Assembly: GCA_019054805.1 (NCBI GenBank)
Contig: JAHQIY010000021.1
Coordinates: forward strand, 558,001 to 622,000
Source: Brachionus manjavacas
Taxonomy: Eukaryota > Rotifera > Eurotatoria > Ploima > Brachionidae
Reading direction: 5' to 3'
Length of the DNA stretch: 64,000 nt
The notes under the pieces are model-generated. The model was not told the DNA's origin. It did not search any database and was given only the letters and a program-made list of their open reading frames with translations. This document shows, in pieces, positions 1 through 9,279 of this stretch; the first letter of the stretch is position 1; the number at the start of each line of letters is the position of its first letter. The translations under genes and the position numbers were made by a program.

Positions 1-47
1 AATATAGCTATTGCTAATACAAACACACTAGTTTTTTTTATAATCAT
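1..47 (-). CDS. N-terminus of an unidentified secreted protein (partial)
   Basis: On the minus strand an ATG at 47-45 opens a frame that reads MIIKKTSVFVLAIAI before it leaves the window. Two lysines followed by a hydrophobic run look like the start of a signal peptide. It is divergent from the DUF3576 gene. Only 15 residues are visible, so no family can be named, and a chance frame is possible. Confidence 0.4.
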   Translation of the reverse strand, partial: MIIKKTSVFVLAIAI

Positions 48-126
48 TGATTTGTTATACTTTTTTTAGTAAAATTAATTTATTGCAAATATAAATCATA
101 ATAACATAAACTTACGTAAATTAAAA

Positions 127-537
127 ATGAAAAACAAAATACTTATTATAACAATTATTACAATGCTTTTAACCGGCTTTGTTAATGCAAAAACTGAAAC
201 TAGTAAGCAACCTCCGTTTAAACCTGGGGTAAACAAATTTGCTTGGTATGCGGCACTACAAACGGTTAACTTTATGCCTATTGCAGCAGCAGATCCATTT
301 GGTGGCGTAATTTTAACCAACTGGTATGGTGTTAGTGCTAATACCAGATACAAAATAGATGTATACATTAACGAAGGCCTACTTACAGCCAATGCAGTAA
401 CAGTTAAAGTATTTAAGCAAAGCAAAAATGGTAACAATTGGGTAGATGAACCTATTAGTGCAGAAGTTGCAGGCAAAATAGAAGATGCTATTTTAACCAC
501 AGCTAGGCAGTTAAAAATAGAAAACTCGTTAAACTAA
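127..537 (+). CDS. DUF3576 family secreted protein
   Basis: This 136-residue protein begins with a signal peptide (MKNKILIITIITMLLTGFVNA). The mature part carries the features of alphaproteobacterial DUF3576: a PIAAADPFGGVI stretch, a TNWY motif and a C-terminal AILTTARQLKI segment. The molecular function of the family is unknown; it is expected to sit in the periplasm or at the outer membrane. It lies 42 bp upstream of leuS, and the order DUF3576-leuS-lptE-holA is, from general knowledge, common in alphaproteobacteria. That links it loosely to envelope biogenesis, which is inference only. Confidence 0.8.
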   Translation: MKNKILIITIITMLLTGFVNAKTETSKQPPFKPGVNKFAWYAALQTVNFMPIAAADPFGGVILTNWYGVSANTRYKIDVYINEGLLTANAVTVKVFKQSKNGNNWVDEPISAEVAGKIEDAILTTARQLKIENSLN

Positions 538-579
538 AAATAATTAATCTTATTAAAATTAATACTGTAATTGTGCAAA

Positions 580-3141
580 ATGTCTACTAATTATCCTTTT
601 AAAGCTACCGAACAAAAATGGCAACAACAATGGCAACAACTAAATTGTTTTGCCACCAACTTACAACAAACCGATAGATTAAAAAACTATTATGTTTTAG
701 AAATGTTGCCGTATCCATCTGGCAAAGTGCACATGGGGCACGTTAGAAACTACACCATAGGCGATGTACTAGCCAGATACAAACGTGCAAAAGGTTTTAA
801 TGTGTTATACCCAATGGGTTGGGATGCCTTTGGCTTGCCTGCAGAAAACGCCGCTAAAGAAAATAACGTACACCCTAAAGAGTGGACAGAAAAAAATATT
901 AAAGATATGAAAGCACAATTGCAACTGCTTGGTTTTTCTTGGGATTGGAGCCGAGAAGTAGCAACCAACAGTGCAAACTATACTAAAGCACAACAACAAA
1001 TATTTATAGATTTGTATAAACACAACTTAGCCTACAAAAAAGAAAGTTGGGTAAACTGGGATCCTGTGGAAAATACAGTGCTAGCTAACGAACAAGTGGT
1101 AGACGGCAAAGGTTGGCGTAGTGGAGCAGAAGTTATACAAAAACAACTAAGCCAGTGGTTTTTAAAAATTACCGACTTTGCAGAAGATTTGCTAGACGGT
1201 TTAAAAACGCTTGACGGTTGGAGCGATAATATTAAAAATATTCAATCTGCTTGGATAGGTAAATCAACAGGAGCTAATATTGTTTTTAAACTTAACAATG
1301 GCAACTCTATTACAATTTATACCACAAAACCACACACAATTTTTGGGGCTTCGTTTCTTGCGTTGTCTGTTAAAAACAGCATAAGCCTTAAATTAGCAGA
1401 AGAAAACCCAGAAATTAAAACTTTTGTAGATAAATACAAAAACATTAAAAATATAGAAGAAGAACTAAAAGATTCTGAAAAAGAAGGTATATTAACTAAC
1501 ATAGTAGCTATTAACCCAATTAATAACACACAAATACCTGTTTATATTGCCAACTATGTGCTAGACTACGGCACAGGTGCAGTGTTTGGTTGCCCAGCGC
1601 ACGATAGCAGAGATTATGAATTTGCTAAAAAATATAATTTAAATATTACGCAAGTAATTACAGCAACCAATACGGCAGAAAATATAACCTTACCTTACGA
1701 AGAAGATGAAGGCGTTATTGTTAATTCTAGCTTTTTAAACAACCTAACACAACAGCAAGCTTTTACCAAAGTTATAGAGTACTTAGAGCAAAACAACATA
1801 GGTAATAAAGCTACGCAATATAAATTAAAAGATTGGGGAGTTTCTAGACAACGTTACTGGGGAACGCCTATTCCTATAATTTATTGCAATAGTTGCGGTG
1901 TGGTTACAGAAAAACCAGAAAATCTACCAGTTTTATTGCCAGATGATGTAGATTTTAGTACAGCTAGTAATCCGCTAGATAATCACCCTACTTTTAAACA
2001 TTGCACATGTAGCCAATGCGGTAAGCCTGCAACCAGAGAAACCGATACGTTAGACACTTTTATGGAGTCTGCTTGGTATTTTATTAGCTATATTTCGTTT
2101 AATACTAACCATAGTGTGTTTAATAAGCAATTACTAAATAGTTTTTTACCGGTAAACCATTATATTGGCGGTATAGAACACGCTATTATGCATTTGTTGT
2201 ATTCTAGGTTTATTTTTAAAGCACTTATAAAAATGGATTATTTAGATAACCATTTAAACGAACCCTTTTTAGCATTGCTTACACAAGGTATGATAACACA
2301 TAAAACCTACAAAACTAAAGATACTAATAAGTGGGTTTTTCCTAATGAAGTAATAGAACAAAACAACATTTTAATACACCAACCAACCAACCAAAAAGTA
2401 ATTGTTGGCAAAGTAGAAAAAATGAGTAAATCTAAAAAAAATGTAGTAGACCCTGTATTAATGTGTTCTACCTACGGTGCAGATACTGCCAGATTGTTTG
2501 TGCTTTCTGATAGCCCACCAGAAAAAGGCTTAGAATGGAGCGAAGAAGGCCTAGACGGTATTTATAAATTTATTAACAGACTATGGCGTATGTATAATAG
2601 TTTTGCATCTACCTTTAATGGTGTAAGCTCTGCAGTAAACCCTGCAAACTTAGATAGTACTAACTTAAGTTTTTACATTAAAGTGCAACAGTACATTAAT
2701 CAAATAGAAAGCTACACCGCTACTTTACATTTTAATAAAACTATTTCGTTATGCCGAGAACTAATTAACCTAATAGAAGAAAACGCCAATAACGTTAACA
2801 TAAATGTATTAAAATATTCGGCAGAAGTATTTTTACAACTGCTTAATCCGGTGGCTCCGCATATTACCGAAGAACTTTGGGAAATACTAGGCAACACAAC
2901 ATGTATAGCTAAAACTAGTTATCCGGTTTATAATGTTAATTACTTACAACTGCAAGATATTACTGTGGCTATTCAAATTAACGGCAAAACCAAAGGTAGC
3001 ATTGTGGTTAATAAAGATATTACTAAAAACGATTTGCTAGCAGAAGTTACTAAACTTAATAACATTGCTAAGCACATTAATAACCAAGAATTAAAAAAAG
3101 TAATTTATGTACCTAAAAAAATTATTAATATTGTTTTATAG
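580..3141 (+). CDS. leuS: Leucyl-tRNA synthetase
   Basis: This class I aminoacyl-tRNA synthetase charges tRNA-Leu with leucine in the cytoplasm. Visible motifs are the HIGH-type signature PYPSGKVHMGH near residue 45 and KMSKS in the sequence KVEKMSKSKKNVVDP. Between them are the CP1 editing insertion and a Cys-pair zinc-type segment (CNSCG, then CSQCG). The C-terminal anticodon-binding and leucine-specific domains complete a normal length of about 853 residues. I start it at the ATG at 580 (MSTNYPF) rather than a TTG nine bases upstream, because bacterial LeuS proteins begin close to this point. Its 3' end overlaps lptE by 35 bp, so the two are probably cotranscribed. Confidence 0.97.
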   Translation: MSTNYPFKATEQKWQQQWQQLNCFATNLQQTDRLKNYYVLEMLPYPSGKVHMGHVRNYTIGDVLARYKRAKGFNVLYPMGWDAFGLPAENAAKENNVHPKEWTEKNIKDMKAQLQLLGFSWDWSREVATNSANYTKAQQQIFIDLYKHNLAYKKESWVNWDPVENTVLANEQVVDGKGWRSGAEVIQKQLSQWFLKITDFAEDLLDGLKTLDGWSDNIKNIQSAWIGKSTGANIVFKLNNGNSITIYTTKPHTIFGASFLALSVKNSISLKLAEENPEIKTFVDKYKNIKNIEEELKDSEKEGILTNIVAINPINNTQIPVYIANYVLDYGTGAVFGCPAHDSRDYEFAKKYNLNITQVITATNTAENITLPYEEDEGVIVNSSFLNNLTQQQAFTKVIEYLEQNNIGNKATQYKLKDWGVSRQRYWGTPIPIIYCNSCGVVTEKPENLPVLLPDDVDFSTASNPLDNHPTFKHCTCSQCGKPATRETDTLDTFMESAWYFISYISFNTNHSVFNKQLLNSFLPVNHYIGGIEHAIMHLLYSRFIFKALIKMDYLDNHLNEPFLALLTQGMITHKTYKTKDTNKWVFPNEVIEQNNILIHQPTNQKVIVGKVEKMSKSKKNVVDPVLMCSTYGADTARLFVLSDSPPEKGLEWSEEGLDGIYKFINRLWRMYNSFASTFNGVSSAVNPANLDSTNLSFYIKVQQYINQIESYTATLHFNKTISLCRELINLIEENANNVNINVLKYSAEVFLQLLNPVAPHITEELWEILGNTTCIAKTSYPVYNVNYLQLQDITVAIQINGKTKGSIVVNKDITKNDLLAEVTKLNNIAKHINNQELKKVIYVPKKIINIVL

Positions 3142-3628
3142 CTTAGCAAAGCATGTTTTATTGCTAGCAATAGTTAGTGGTTTATTAACAGCGTGCATTA
3201 GTGTATTAACGCCAAATAAAAATATAACCAACAAGTTTTTTATTAACACCATACAAGAAAATTACGGTATGTTGTTAAATAATAAATTAGGGGCTTTGTA
3301 CAACAATAGTAATGTAAATATTGCAGACTATATTGTAAATATTAGTATTAAGCAGTCTAGTGGGTTATCTTTAACTTCTATATCTGGTTTTGCCACTAAA
3401 AATACTTTGTATTTTACCGCTTACGTTAATATTATAAATAAAGCAAGCAACAAAAATGTATATAGCTTTACGGTTAAAACTAACGAAGTATACAACATAG
3501 AAAGCAACGCTATTGCAATATCTAGCAACAAAGAGCTTGCCACACAATACGCAATACAAACCATAGCAAACCAAATAAGTACACAAATTAATTTATTTAT
3601 TAAAAAGCAATATGAAAATATACGCTAA
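3107..3628 (+). CDS. lptE: LPS-assembly lipoprotein LptE-like
   Basis: The 173-residue product has a hydrophobic N-terminus and a lipobox (LLTAC), so it should be a lipoprotein. In Gram-negative bacteria LptE plugs the LptD barrel and helps insert lipopolysaccharide into the outer membrane. Sequence conservation in this family is low. The call rests on the lipobox, the length, the C-terminal pattern (ATQYAIQTIANQISTQINLFI) typical of LptE proteins, and the position between leuS and holA where lptE is normally found. It overlaps leuS by 35 bp and holA by 17 bp. An in-frame TTG at 3131 is an alternative start that still leaves a signal peptide. Confidence 0.8.
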   Translation: MYLKKLLILFYSLAKHVLLLAIVSGLLTACISVLTPNKNITNKFFINTIQENYGMLLNNKLGALYNNSNVNIADYIVNISIKQSSGLSLTSISGFATKNTLYFTAYVNIINKASNKNVYSFTVKTNEVYNIESNAIAISSNKELATQYAIQTIANQISTQINLFIKKQYENIR

Positions 3629-4610
3629 TAAGTTTAACTCTGCAATTAAAAATTTAGCCAACACTAAAGCTATATTGCTATATGGTGCTAATTATGGTTT
3701 AGTAGATATACTAAAAAATTTAGTGGTAAATAGCAACGGTGCTTCGGTAATTAGTATATATGCCGACGATTTAAAACAAAATAACGAAGCCTTGTTTAAC
3801 GAGGTAGCTTCGGTTGGTTTATTTGCAGATGATAATAAAGTAATTATTGTTAAAAATGCTACAGATTCTAGCACTAAATACGTTAAAGAATGTTTAGATA
3901 TTAACGATTTTCCTGCAAATACCTTAATAATTGTTACTGCGGGCGAACTGCCGGCATCTTCTAGCCTTAGAAAGTTGTTTGAACCCCACCCAAACTGCAT
4001 TGCTACCCCATGCTACTTACACACCGCCGTAGAAACTAAAAACAATATAAAAGCATTTTGCCAAAGCAATAAATTAGAAATATCTGCAGACAACTTAGAT
4101 TATTTAACCAACCTGCTAAGCCAAGACGCCCTTATAGCCAACAATATGCTACAAGCTTTACTGCTATACATTTACCCCAACACCAACATTACACTGCAAG
4201 ATATTACCAGTGTTTTAGAAAATGAAAGCATAGCCGGAATAGACCAACTAGTTAATAATTTATTTTTGCAAAATATTCCACAAGCATACCAATTAGCCAA
4301 CAAACTTTTAGAAGATTTTAACCCAGTAGTTTTAGTAAAATCTATTTATAATAATTTATACCGTTTGCATTTAGTTAAAAGTGCAATAGAAAACGGATTT
4401 TCTAAAGCCGATGCTATAAAATTACTTAACCCACCAATATTTTTTGCCAATGTTAGTAGTTTTGAAAACCAACTACAAAAATATTCGTTAACTAATTGTG
4501 TTAATTTACTGCATGCTGTAAATAAATTAGAAACAAATATAAAGTTATCTAGTAACTTTGCTACTTTACATTTTAAAGACTTTATATTAAACTTTAAACA
4601 ATTTACATAA
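3612..4610 (+). CDS. holA: DNA polymerase III subunit delta
   Basis: HolA is the clamp-loader subunit that opens the beta sliding clamp during chromosome replication. The 332-residue length fits. An N-terminal segment AILLYGANYGLVDIL replaces the Walker-A region, as in delta subunits, which do not hydrolyse ATP. The C-terminal helical collar region (NPVVLVKSIYNNLYRLHLVKSAI) is recognisable. The start ATG lies inside the end of lptE, so translation is probably coupled. This gene ends the leuS-lptE-holA run and converges on pheT. Confidence 0.9.
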   Translation: MKIYANKFNSAIKNLANTKAILLYGANYGLVDILKNLVVNSNGASVISIYADDLKQNNEALFNEVASVGLFADDNKVIIVKNATDSSTKYVKECLDINDFPANTLIIVTAGELPASSSLRKLFEPHPNCIATPCYLHTAVETKNNIKAFCQSNKLEISADNLDYLTNLLSQDALIANNMLQALLLYIYPNTNITLQDITSVLENESIAGIDQLVNNLFLQNIPQAYQLANKLLEDFNPVVLVKSIYNNLYRLHLVKSAIENGFSKADAIKLLNPPIFFANVSSFENQLQKYSLTNCVNLLHAVNKLETNIKLSSNFATLHFKDFILNFKQFT

Positions 4611-4747
4611 ACGTATATATTAAAACGTTTTTACTTAACTTATGGTTTAATTTTTTAATTTAATCAACCTAAAGTTACACACTTTAAGTAACAGTTAAGC
4701 AGTTAACATAAAACTTTTATTATATAATAAAATGTATTAAATAAAAA

Positions 4748-4813
4748 AACGCTACTATAATTACTATACCGCAACAATACAATTTTGTATGTTGGTGCAT
4801 TTATAATAGCGTT
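4748..4813 (-). terminator. Rho-independent terminator after pheT
   Basis: The arms AACGCTACTATAA (4748-4760) and TTATAATAGCGTT (4801-4813) pair with one mismatch, and an inner pair around CAACAATACAA/TTGTATGTTG extends the hairpin. On the minus strand the hairpin is followed by a run of T residues (complement of 4742-4749), so it most likely ends the rpmI-rplT-pheST transcript. It also separates the convergent holA and pheT genes. Confidence 0.7.
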
Positions 4814-4823
4814 GTTGTAAAAA

Positions 4824-7319
4824 TTAAGAACGCAAAGTACCGCCTAGTTTAGATGTAAGGGCAGTTATAACGTTATTGCAAATATCTTTAATTTCTTCAT
4901 CTGTAAGGGTGTTTTGCTTGGCACTAATGGTTATGCTTAAGCTAACCGATTTAGTGTTTTCTGGAATATTTTTACCATTATAAATATCAAAAATATTAAC
5001 GCTAGTAATTAAATTTTTATTTACGGCTTTAACTATTTTAACAATTTCTTGTGCCGAAACTGTAGTGCTAAATAAAAACGAAAAGTCTCTAACCACTGGT
5101 GTAAACGGCGATAATTGTATAGGTGATTTTATAAATTTATTATTTTTAGCATACGGAATATTTTCTAAAAATACTTCAAACGCAAAAATATTTTGCTTAA
5201 TATCTAGCTTAGCCAACACACTAGGATGAACCTGCCCAAAATAAGCTATAATGTTTTTACCTAAACTATAACTGCCCGATGTATAAGGGTGATAGTATGT
5301 AGGTAAATTGCTGGTTTCTACATTAATGTTAGCATAATTTAGCCCACAGTTTTCTAAAATAGCATTTACAATGTTTTTAGCATCCCACGATGTATACTGT
5401 TGTTCTGGGGTTTCCCAAGATTTTACCGCTTTACTACCAACTAATACACCGCTAGCCATAATTTGTTGGTTGGTATTAGAGTATACATTGGCTACTTCTT
5501 GCAACTTAAAGTTTACGTTAGACTTTAAAATATTAGCCTTAGAAGTTGCAATTAAAGTAGCAAGCAACGAAGAACGCATATACATTAAATCTACAGAAAT
5601 AGGATTAACTACATGCACGTTAGAGTTTAGTAAGTTAAACTCTTGATGCATTTCTTTAGAAGTAAAAGACATAGACTGCACTTCTAGTAAACCTAAAGTA
5701 GAAAGTAGTTGTTTGGTAGCAAAAGTTCTATCGTATAACGCTGTGGTGGTTTTGCCTATATTAGCTAGGTTTTCGCCCAAAGCGTGTTCTTTTAGGTTAT
5801 TAAAGCCATACAAGCGTATTATATCTGCCACGGCTACGCCAGTATCAACAAAGTCGTTTCTGTAGCTTGGTGCTAAAATTTGCAAATCGTTATTATTAAC
5901 ACTAATGGTATAGTTTAACTTACTTAATATCTCTTTAACTTGGTTGGTTGTAAATTGATTTTCGGTTAGGTTATTAATTTCGGTTAAGCTTATATTTAGT
6001 GGTTGCTTAGTGTTAGTATTGTTATTAACTACACTGCTTTCTAAAGTGCCACCGCAAATTTCTTGCAATAAGGCAATGGTAAAACTTGCTACATTTTGTA
6101 TGTTTTGCTCGTCTATGCCACGCTCAAACCTATAAGCCGAATCGGTTAGTAGGTCTAATTCTCGTTTAGCTAGGGCTATGCTTATTGCATTAAAGCTTGC
6201 TAGCTCTAGCAAAATTGTACAAGTATTAGATTGGCAAGCTGTATTTTGCGTACCCATTATACCAGCAAACGCCCCTACTATTGTTATATCATCGTTGGCA
6301 AACTCTACTACAGGAATGGCGTTTTCTAAAGTTTTAACAACGGTTTGTTCTTGATTTTGTGCATTTAAAAACTTAGTGGTTAACTTAGTAGCATTGTTGC
6401 TAAATGCATATTGTTTATCTTTTAAATCGGTAATATTAGCATCGGCTGTAAGATTTTTAATATTTACCACATTACAACTGCTTACACTATTATAATTATA
6501 GGCGTGCATAGGTTGGTTAAACAATAAGCTACAATAATTTACAATATCAACCACTGGGCTAATACTTTTAAAGCCACAAGCTGTTAAATAATTTTTAATA
6601 GCTTGCAGTTTTGGGTGGTTTTCTACTGCATTATTTACATTATTAATTTTATATAAACTAAAGTAGTTGCAAGTGTTGTTTAATAAATTAATATCTATAT
6701 TTAGCTTGGCCGTGTTAGGTAAAGCACTAAATAAATTAGGTTTAATGGTGCCTAAGCCGTATGCTTGTAGCTCGTTAGCTATGCCTAAAATGCCTAAACA
6801 ATCGCCACGATTAGGGGTAATGGAAACATCAAACACCACATCGTTTAAATTCATTTTATCTGCAAAGCTTTGCCCTACGGTGCCGTTTTCAAACTCCATT
6901 ATTTTACCGTGCTCGTCCGATAGTCCAACCTCTTTTTCTGAAAGCATCATACCAAAGCTTTCTACTCCTCTAATTTTAGCTTTGCTTAAAGTAATATCAA
7001 TAGCTGGAATATAAGTACCTACAGGGGCAAAAACCACATAAATACCCTCCCTAGCGTTAGATGCTCCACATACAATTTGTAAATCTTGCATAACATTGTT
7101 AACATTAGTTTGTACAGTGCAAACTTTTAGCTTATCTGCGTCTGGATGAGGCGTAGCACTTTTAATATAAGCAATACTAAAAGGCTTATATTTTTGTGCG
7201 TAATCTATAACATCTTCAACTTCTATACCCGCAATGGTTAATGTGTTGCAAATATCGTTTACTGTAACGTTGCTGTTTAAGTTTATAACTTCTTTTAATA
7301 AATTTAATGTAAATTTCAT
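4824..7319 (-). CDS. pheT: Phenylalanyl-tRNA synthetase beta chain
   Basis: This is the large subunit of the alpha2-beta2 PheRS. The 831-residue protein has the N-terminal OB-fold tRNA-binding region (IKSATPHPDADKLKVC), the B3/B4 region with the editing site, the B5 domain, and a C-terminal ferredoxin-like anticodon-binding domain (SPFTPVVRDFSFLF onward). Its ATG shares one base with the pheS stop (TAATG), so the two chains are translationally coupled and made in equal amounts. Length and domain order are normal. Confidence 0.97.
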   Translation of the reverse strand: MKFTLNLLKEVINLNSNVTVNDICNTLTIAGIEVEDVIDYAQKYKPFSIAYIKSATPHPDADKLKVCTVQTNVNNVMQDLQIVCGASNAREGIYVVFAPVGTYIPAIDITLSKAKIRGVESFGMMLSEKEVGLSDEHGKIMEFENGTVGQSFADKMNLNDVVFDVSITPNRGDCLGILGIANELQAYGLGTIKPNLFSALPNTAKLNIDINLLNNTCNYFSLYKINNVNNAVENHPKLQAIKNYLTACGFKSISPVVDIVNYCSLLFNQPMHAYNYNSVSSCNVVNIKNLTADANITDLKDKQYAFSNNATKLTTKFLNAQNQEQTVVKTLENAIPVVEFANDDITIVGAFAGIMGTQNTACQSNTCTILLELASFNAISIALAKRELDLLTDSAYRFERGIDEQNIQNVASFTIALLQEICGGTLESSVVNNNTNTKQPLNISLTEINNLTENQFTTNQVKEILSKLNYTISVNNNDLQILAPSYRNDFVDTGVAVADIIRLYGFNNLKEHALGENLANIGKTTTALYDRTFATKQLLSTLGLLEVQSMSFTSKEMHQEFNLLNSNVHVVNPISVDLMYMRSSLLATLIATSKANILKSNVNFKLQEVANVYSNTNQQIMASGVLVGSKAVKSWETPEQQYTSWDAKNIVNAILENCGLNYANINVETSNLPTYYHPYTSGSYSLGKNIIAYFGQVHPSVLAKLDIKQNIFAFEVFLENIPYAKNNKFIKSPIQLSPFTPVVRDFSFLFSTTVSAQEIVKIVKAVNKNLITSVNIFDIYNGKNIPENTKSVSLSITISAKQNTLTDEEIKDICNNVITALTSKLGGTLRS

Positions 7320-8410
7320 TAGTTTAACCCTCCAAATACGCTGGCGTTGTATACAGAGCCAAAATTATAATAATTTAACCAACGCACGTCGCCTTCAAAC
7401 ATATGGCGTAAATCTTTTAAATTATATTTAAGCATAGCTAAACGCTCTATACCGGCGCCTAGTGCTATACCTTTATACACCGTATTATCTAACCCGCAAT
7501 TGCTAATAACATTAGGGTTTACAATACCGCAACCTAAAATTTCTAGCCAATCGTTACCTTGCCCTATTATTATGGCGTCTTTAGTTTTACTACATTGTAT
7601 GTCTACTTCAAACGAAGGCGAAGTAAACGGAAAATAACTTGGTCTAAATCTTAAATTTAGGTTGTTATTATTAAAAAACTTAGTTAAAAAATACATAATT
7701 GTGGCTTTTAGTTTAGGCACACTAATATTATTGGCGTAATCTAAGTTTAACAATTCTATTTGATGAAACATTGGAGAATGCGTAGCATCGCTATCGCTAC
7801 GGTAGGTTTTACCGGGCGAAATAATTTTTATAGGAGCAAAGTTTTCTTTACCAACATACTGTTGCATAGTATGAATTTGCGTGTTAGATGTATGCGTACG
7901 CAACAACATTGGTTTTCCTGCATTATCTAACTGGTTAACATAAAAGGTATCGTGGTTTTGCCTAGCAGGATGATGCTCTGGAATATTTAACGCACTAAAA
8001 TTATACCAATCGGTTTCAATTTCGTTAGCACTTGCAACACTATAGCCCAACGTACCAAAAATAGAAACAAGCTGATGCATAGTTGCGGTTATAGGGTGCA
8101 AACCGCCGGTTTGTATGGGTTGTGTGTTTAAAGATAAATCTATTTTATCTTTTTTTATTTGTTCGTTTAATTGTTGCTGTTGCAACTGTGCTAAGCGATT
8201 TTTTAACTCTGCTTCTACCGTAACTTTTTGTTTGTTAATGTTGGCACCAACGGTTTTTTTCTCTTCTACCGAAAGCGTTGCAATGGTTTTTAACATTGCG
8301 GTAAAAATTCCGTTTTTGCCCAAGTATTTAACCCTTAGTTCATCTAGTTGCTCTGTAGAGTTAACGTTGTTAATTTCTTGTAAAATTTGGTTAATATTAA
8401 TATTAGACAT
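7319..8410 (-). CDS. pheS: Phenylalanyl-tRNA synthetase alpha chain
   Basis: PheS carries the catalytic class II core that charges tRNA-Phe. Motifs include HPITATMHQLVSIF, a phenylalanine-pocket region and the class II motif 3 stretch GAGIERLAMLKY near the C-terminus. The open frame extends upstream to a GTG at 8479. I prefer the ATG at 8410 (MSNININQ), because the extra 23 residues do not look like PheS and they lie over a hairpin. It is cotranscribed with rpmI and rplT upstream and overlaps pheT by one base. Confidence 0.95.
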   Translation of the reverse strand: MSNININQILQEINNVNSTEQLDELRVKYLGKNGIFTAMLKTIATLSVEEKKTVGANINKQKVTVEAELKNRLAQLQQQQLNEQIKKDKIDLSLNTQPIQTGGLHPITATMHQLVSIFGTLGYSVASANEIETDWYNFSALNIPEHHPARQNHDTFYVNQLDNAGKPMLLRTHTSNTQIHTMQQYVGKENFAPIKIISPGKTYRSDSDATHSPMFHQIELLNLDYANNISVPKLKATIMYFLTKFFNNNNLNLRFRPSYFPFTSPSFEVDIQCSKTKDAIIIGQGNDWLEILGCGIVNPNVISNCGLDNTVYKGIALGAGIERLAMLKYNLKDLRHMFEGDVRWLNYYNFGSVYNASVFGGLN

Positions 8411-8445
8411 TACCTTTGCCTTTGTTGTTAAATATAAAAACAAAT

Positions 8446-8477
8446 GGCTTTTTATAGCTATAACACTACAAAAAGCC
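8446..8477 (-). promoter_or_regulatory. Hairpin with T-rich tail between rplT and pheS
   Basis: On the minus strand GGCTTTTT (8477-8470) can pair with AAAAAGCC (8453-8446), and the sequence following is T-rich. This is a terminator or attenuator shape sitting in the 103-bp rplT-pheS gap, just upstream of the pheS start. In Escherichia coli pheST is controlled by attenuation. No Phe-rich leader peptide is evident here, so a partial terminator that sets the PheRS level is inference. Confidence 0.4.
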
Positions 8478-8513
8478 ACAACATTTAAAATTTTAAAATG
8501 TTTTTATTTGTTA

Positions 8514-8873
8514 TTAACTAGCTGTGTGTTGCTTTGCAATATCCACAAACTTGTTAAAAGCTGCTGGGTTGCTAACCGCTAACTCTGCTAACATTTTTCT
8601 GTTAATTTCTACGTTAGCTTTAAGCAAACCGTTAATAAACCTAGAGTAACTTAAGCCGTATTCTCTGGTTGCAGCATTAATACGTTGAATCCACAACGAT
8701 CTAATATCTCTTTTTTTGTTGCGTCTGTCTCTGTAGGCGTATTGTAAAGCTTTTTCTACTTTACCTAAAGCTACTCTGTAAACGTTGTTGTTACGCCCTC
8801 TGTAGCCTTTAGCCATTTTAATAATTTTTTTGTGTCTTGCTTTGGCGGTTACGCCTCTTTTTACTCTAGCCAT
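8514..8873 (-). CDS. rplT: Ribosomal protein L20
   Basis: L20 is a basic 119-residue protein of the 50S subunit, needed early in 23S rRNA assembly. The sequence [17 protein letters not shown] followed by [13 protein letters not shown] is diagnostic. It lies 12 bp after rpmI and upstream of pheS, the usual order. In this genome infC is not upstream; it is with thrS about 45 kb away. Confidence 0.99.
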   Translation of the reverse strand: MARVKRGVTAKARHKKIIKMAKGYRGRNNNVYRVALGKVEKALQYAYRDRRNKKRDIRSLWIQRINAATREYGLSYSRFINGLLKANVEINRKMLAELAVSNPAAFNKFVDIAKQHTAS

Positions 8874-8885
8874 ATTTTAATCTCC

Positions 8886-9080
8886 TTACACTCTTACGTA
8901 TCTTTTAACAATTTTAGTATCGCCTTTAGATAATACCTTAGTACCTCTGTTACTGCGTTTCATATCTGTAGAGCGTCTTCTTAAAAAGTGGCTTTTACAG
9001 GCAAATTTAGCCAAAATTTTACCAGTAGCGGTAACTTTAAAGCGCTTTTTAGCACTAGATTTTGATTTTAACTTGGTCAT
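8886..9080 (-). CDS. rpmI: Ribosomal protein L35
   Basis: L35 is a 64-residue basic protein of the large ribosomal subunit. The start [20 protein letters not shown] and the FLRRRS segment are typical. A ribosome-binding site (AGGAGAAAAA on the minus strand) precedes the ATG. It heads the rpmI-rplT-pheS-pheT operon and has a leader of about 117 nt downstream of a strong promoter at 9204-9232. The long leader leaves room for autogenous L20 control as known in other bacteria, but no specific fold was established. Confidence 0.98.
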   Translation of the reverse strand: MTKLKSKSSAKKRFKVTATGKILAKFACKSHFLRRRSTDMKRSNRGTKVLSKGDTKIVKRYVRV

Positions 9081-9203
9081 TTTTTCTCCTAAAAAAATTT
9101 ATTTATAAATACCGCCATAGGCAACAACCAAGGTGCTGTTTTGCATAGCAAACGCACATAGCCACGGGCGAATATACTAACAAAATTAATTGTTAACCTA
9201 AAA

Positions 9204-9232
9204 ATTGTAGCACACTTTAGCTGTAATGTAAA
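9204..9232 (-). promoter_or_regulatory. Sigma-70 type promoter for rpmI-rplT-pheST
   Basis: On the minus strand TTTACA (9232-9227) and TACAAT (9209-9204) are separated by exactly 17 bp, close to the consensus. Transcription would start about 117 nt before rpmI. Confidence 0.65.
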
Positions 9233-9270
9233 CACAATAGTTAATTATAGTTACGCTACAGTAAGTGTGC
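9210..9270 (-). terminator. Possible weak terminator after the BCCT transporter gene
   Basis: The 8-bp inverted repeat GCACACTT (9210-9217) and AAGTGTGC (9263-9270) brackets a loop of about 45 nt just downstream of the BCCT stop codon. The following T-run is short and interrupted. It overlaps the rpmI promoter, so it may instead be an operator-like element or a chance pairing. Confidence 0.25.
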
Positions 9271-9279
9271 TTGTTGTAA

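Noticed and set aside
96..500. 134-codon minus-strand frame opposite the DUF3576 gene
   Set aside because: It overlaps almost entirely a gene with a signal peptide and clear family motifs; the reverse frame has no recognisable features.
8411..8479. N-terminal extension of pheS from a GTG at 8479
   Set aside because: The extra residues lie over a hairpin and do not resemble PheS; the ATG at 8410 gives the normal N-terminus.
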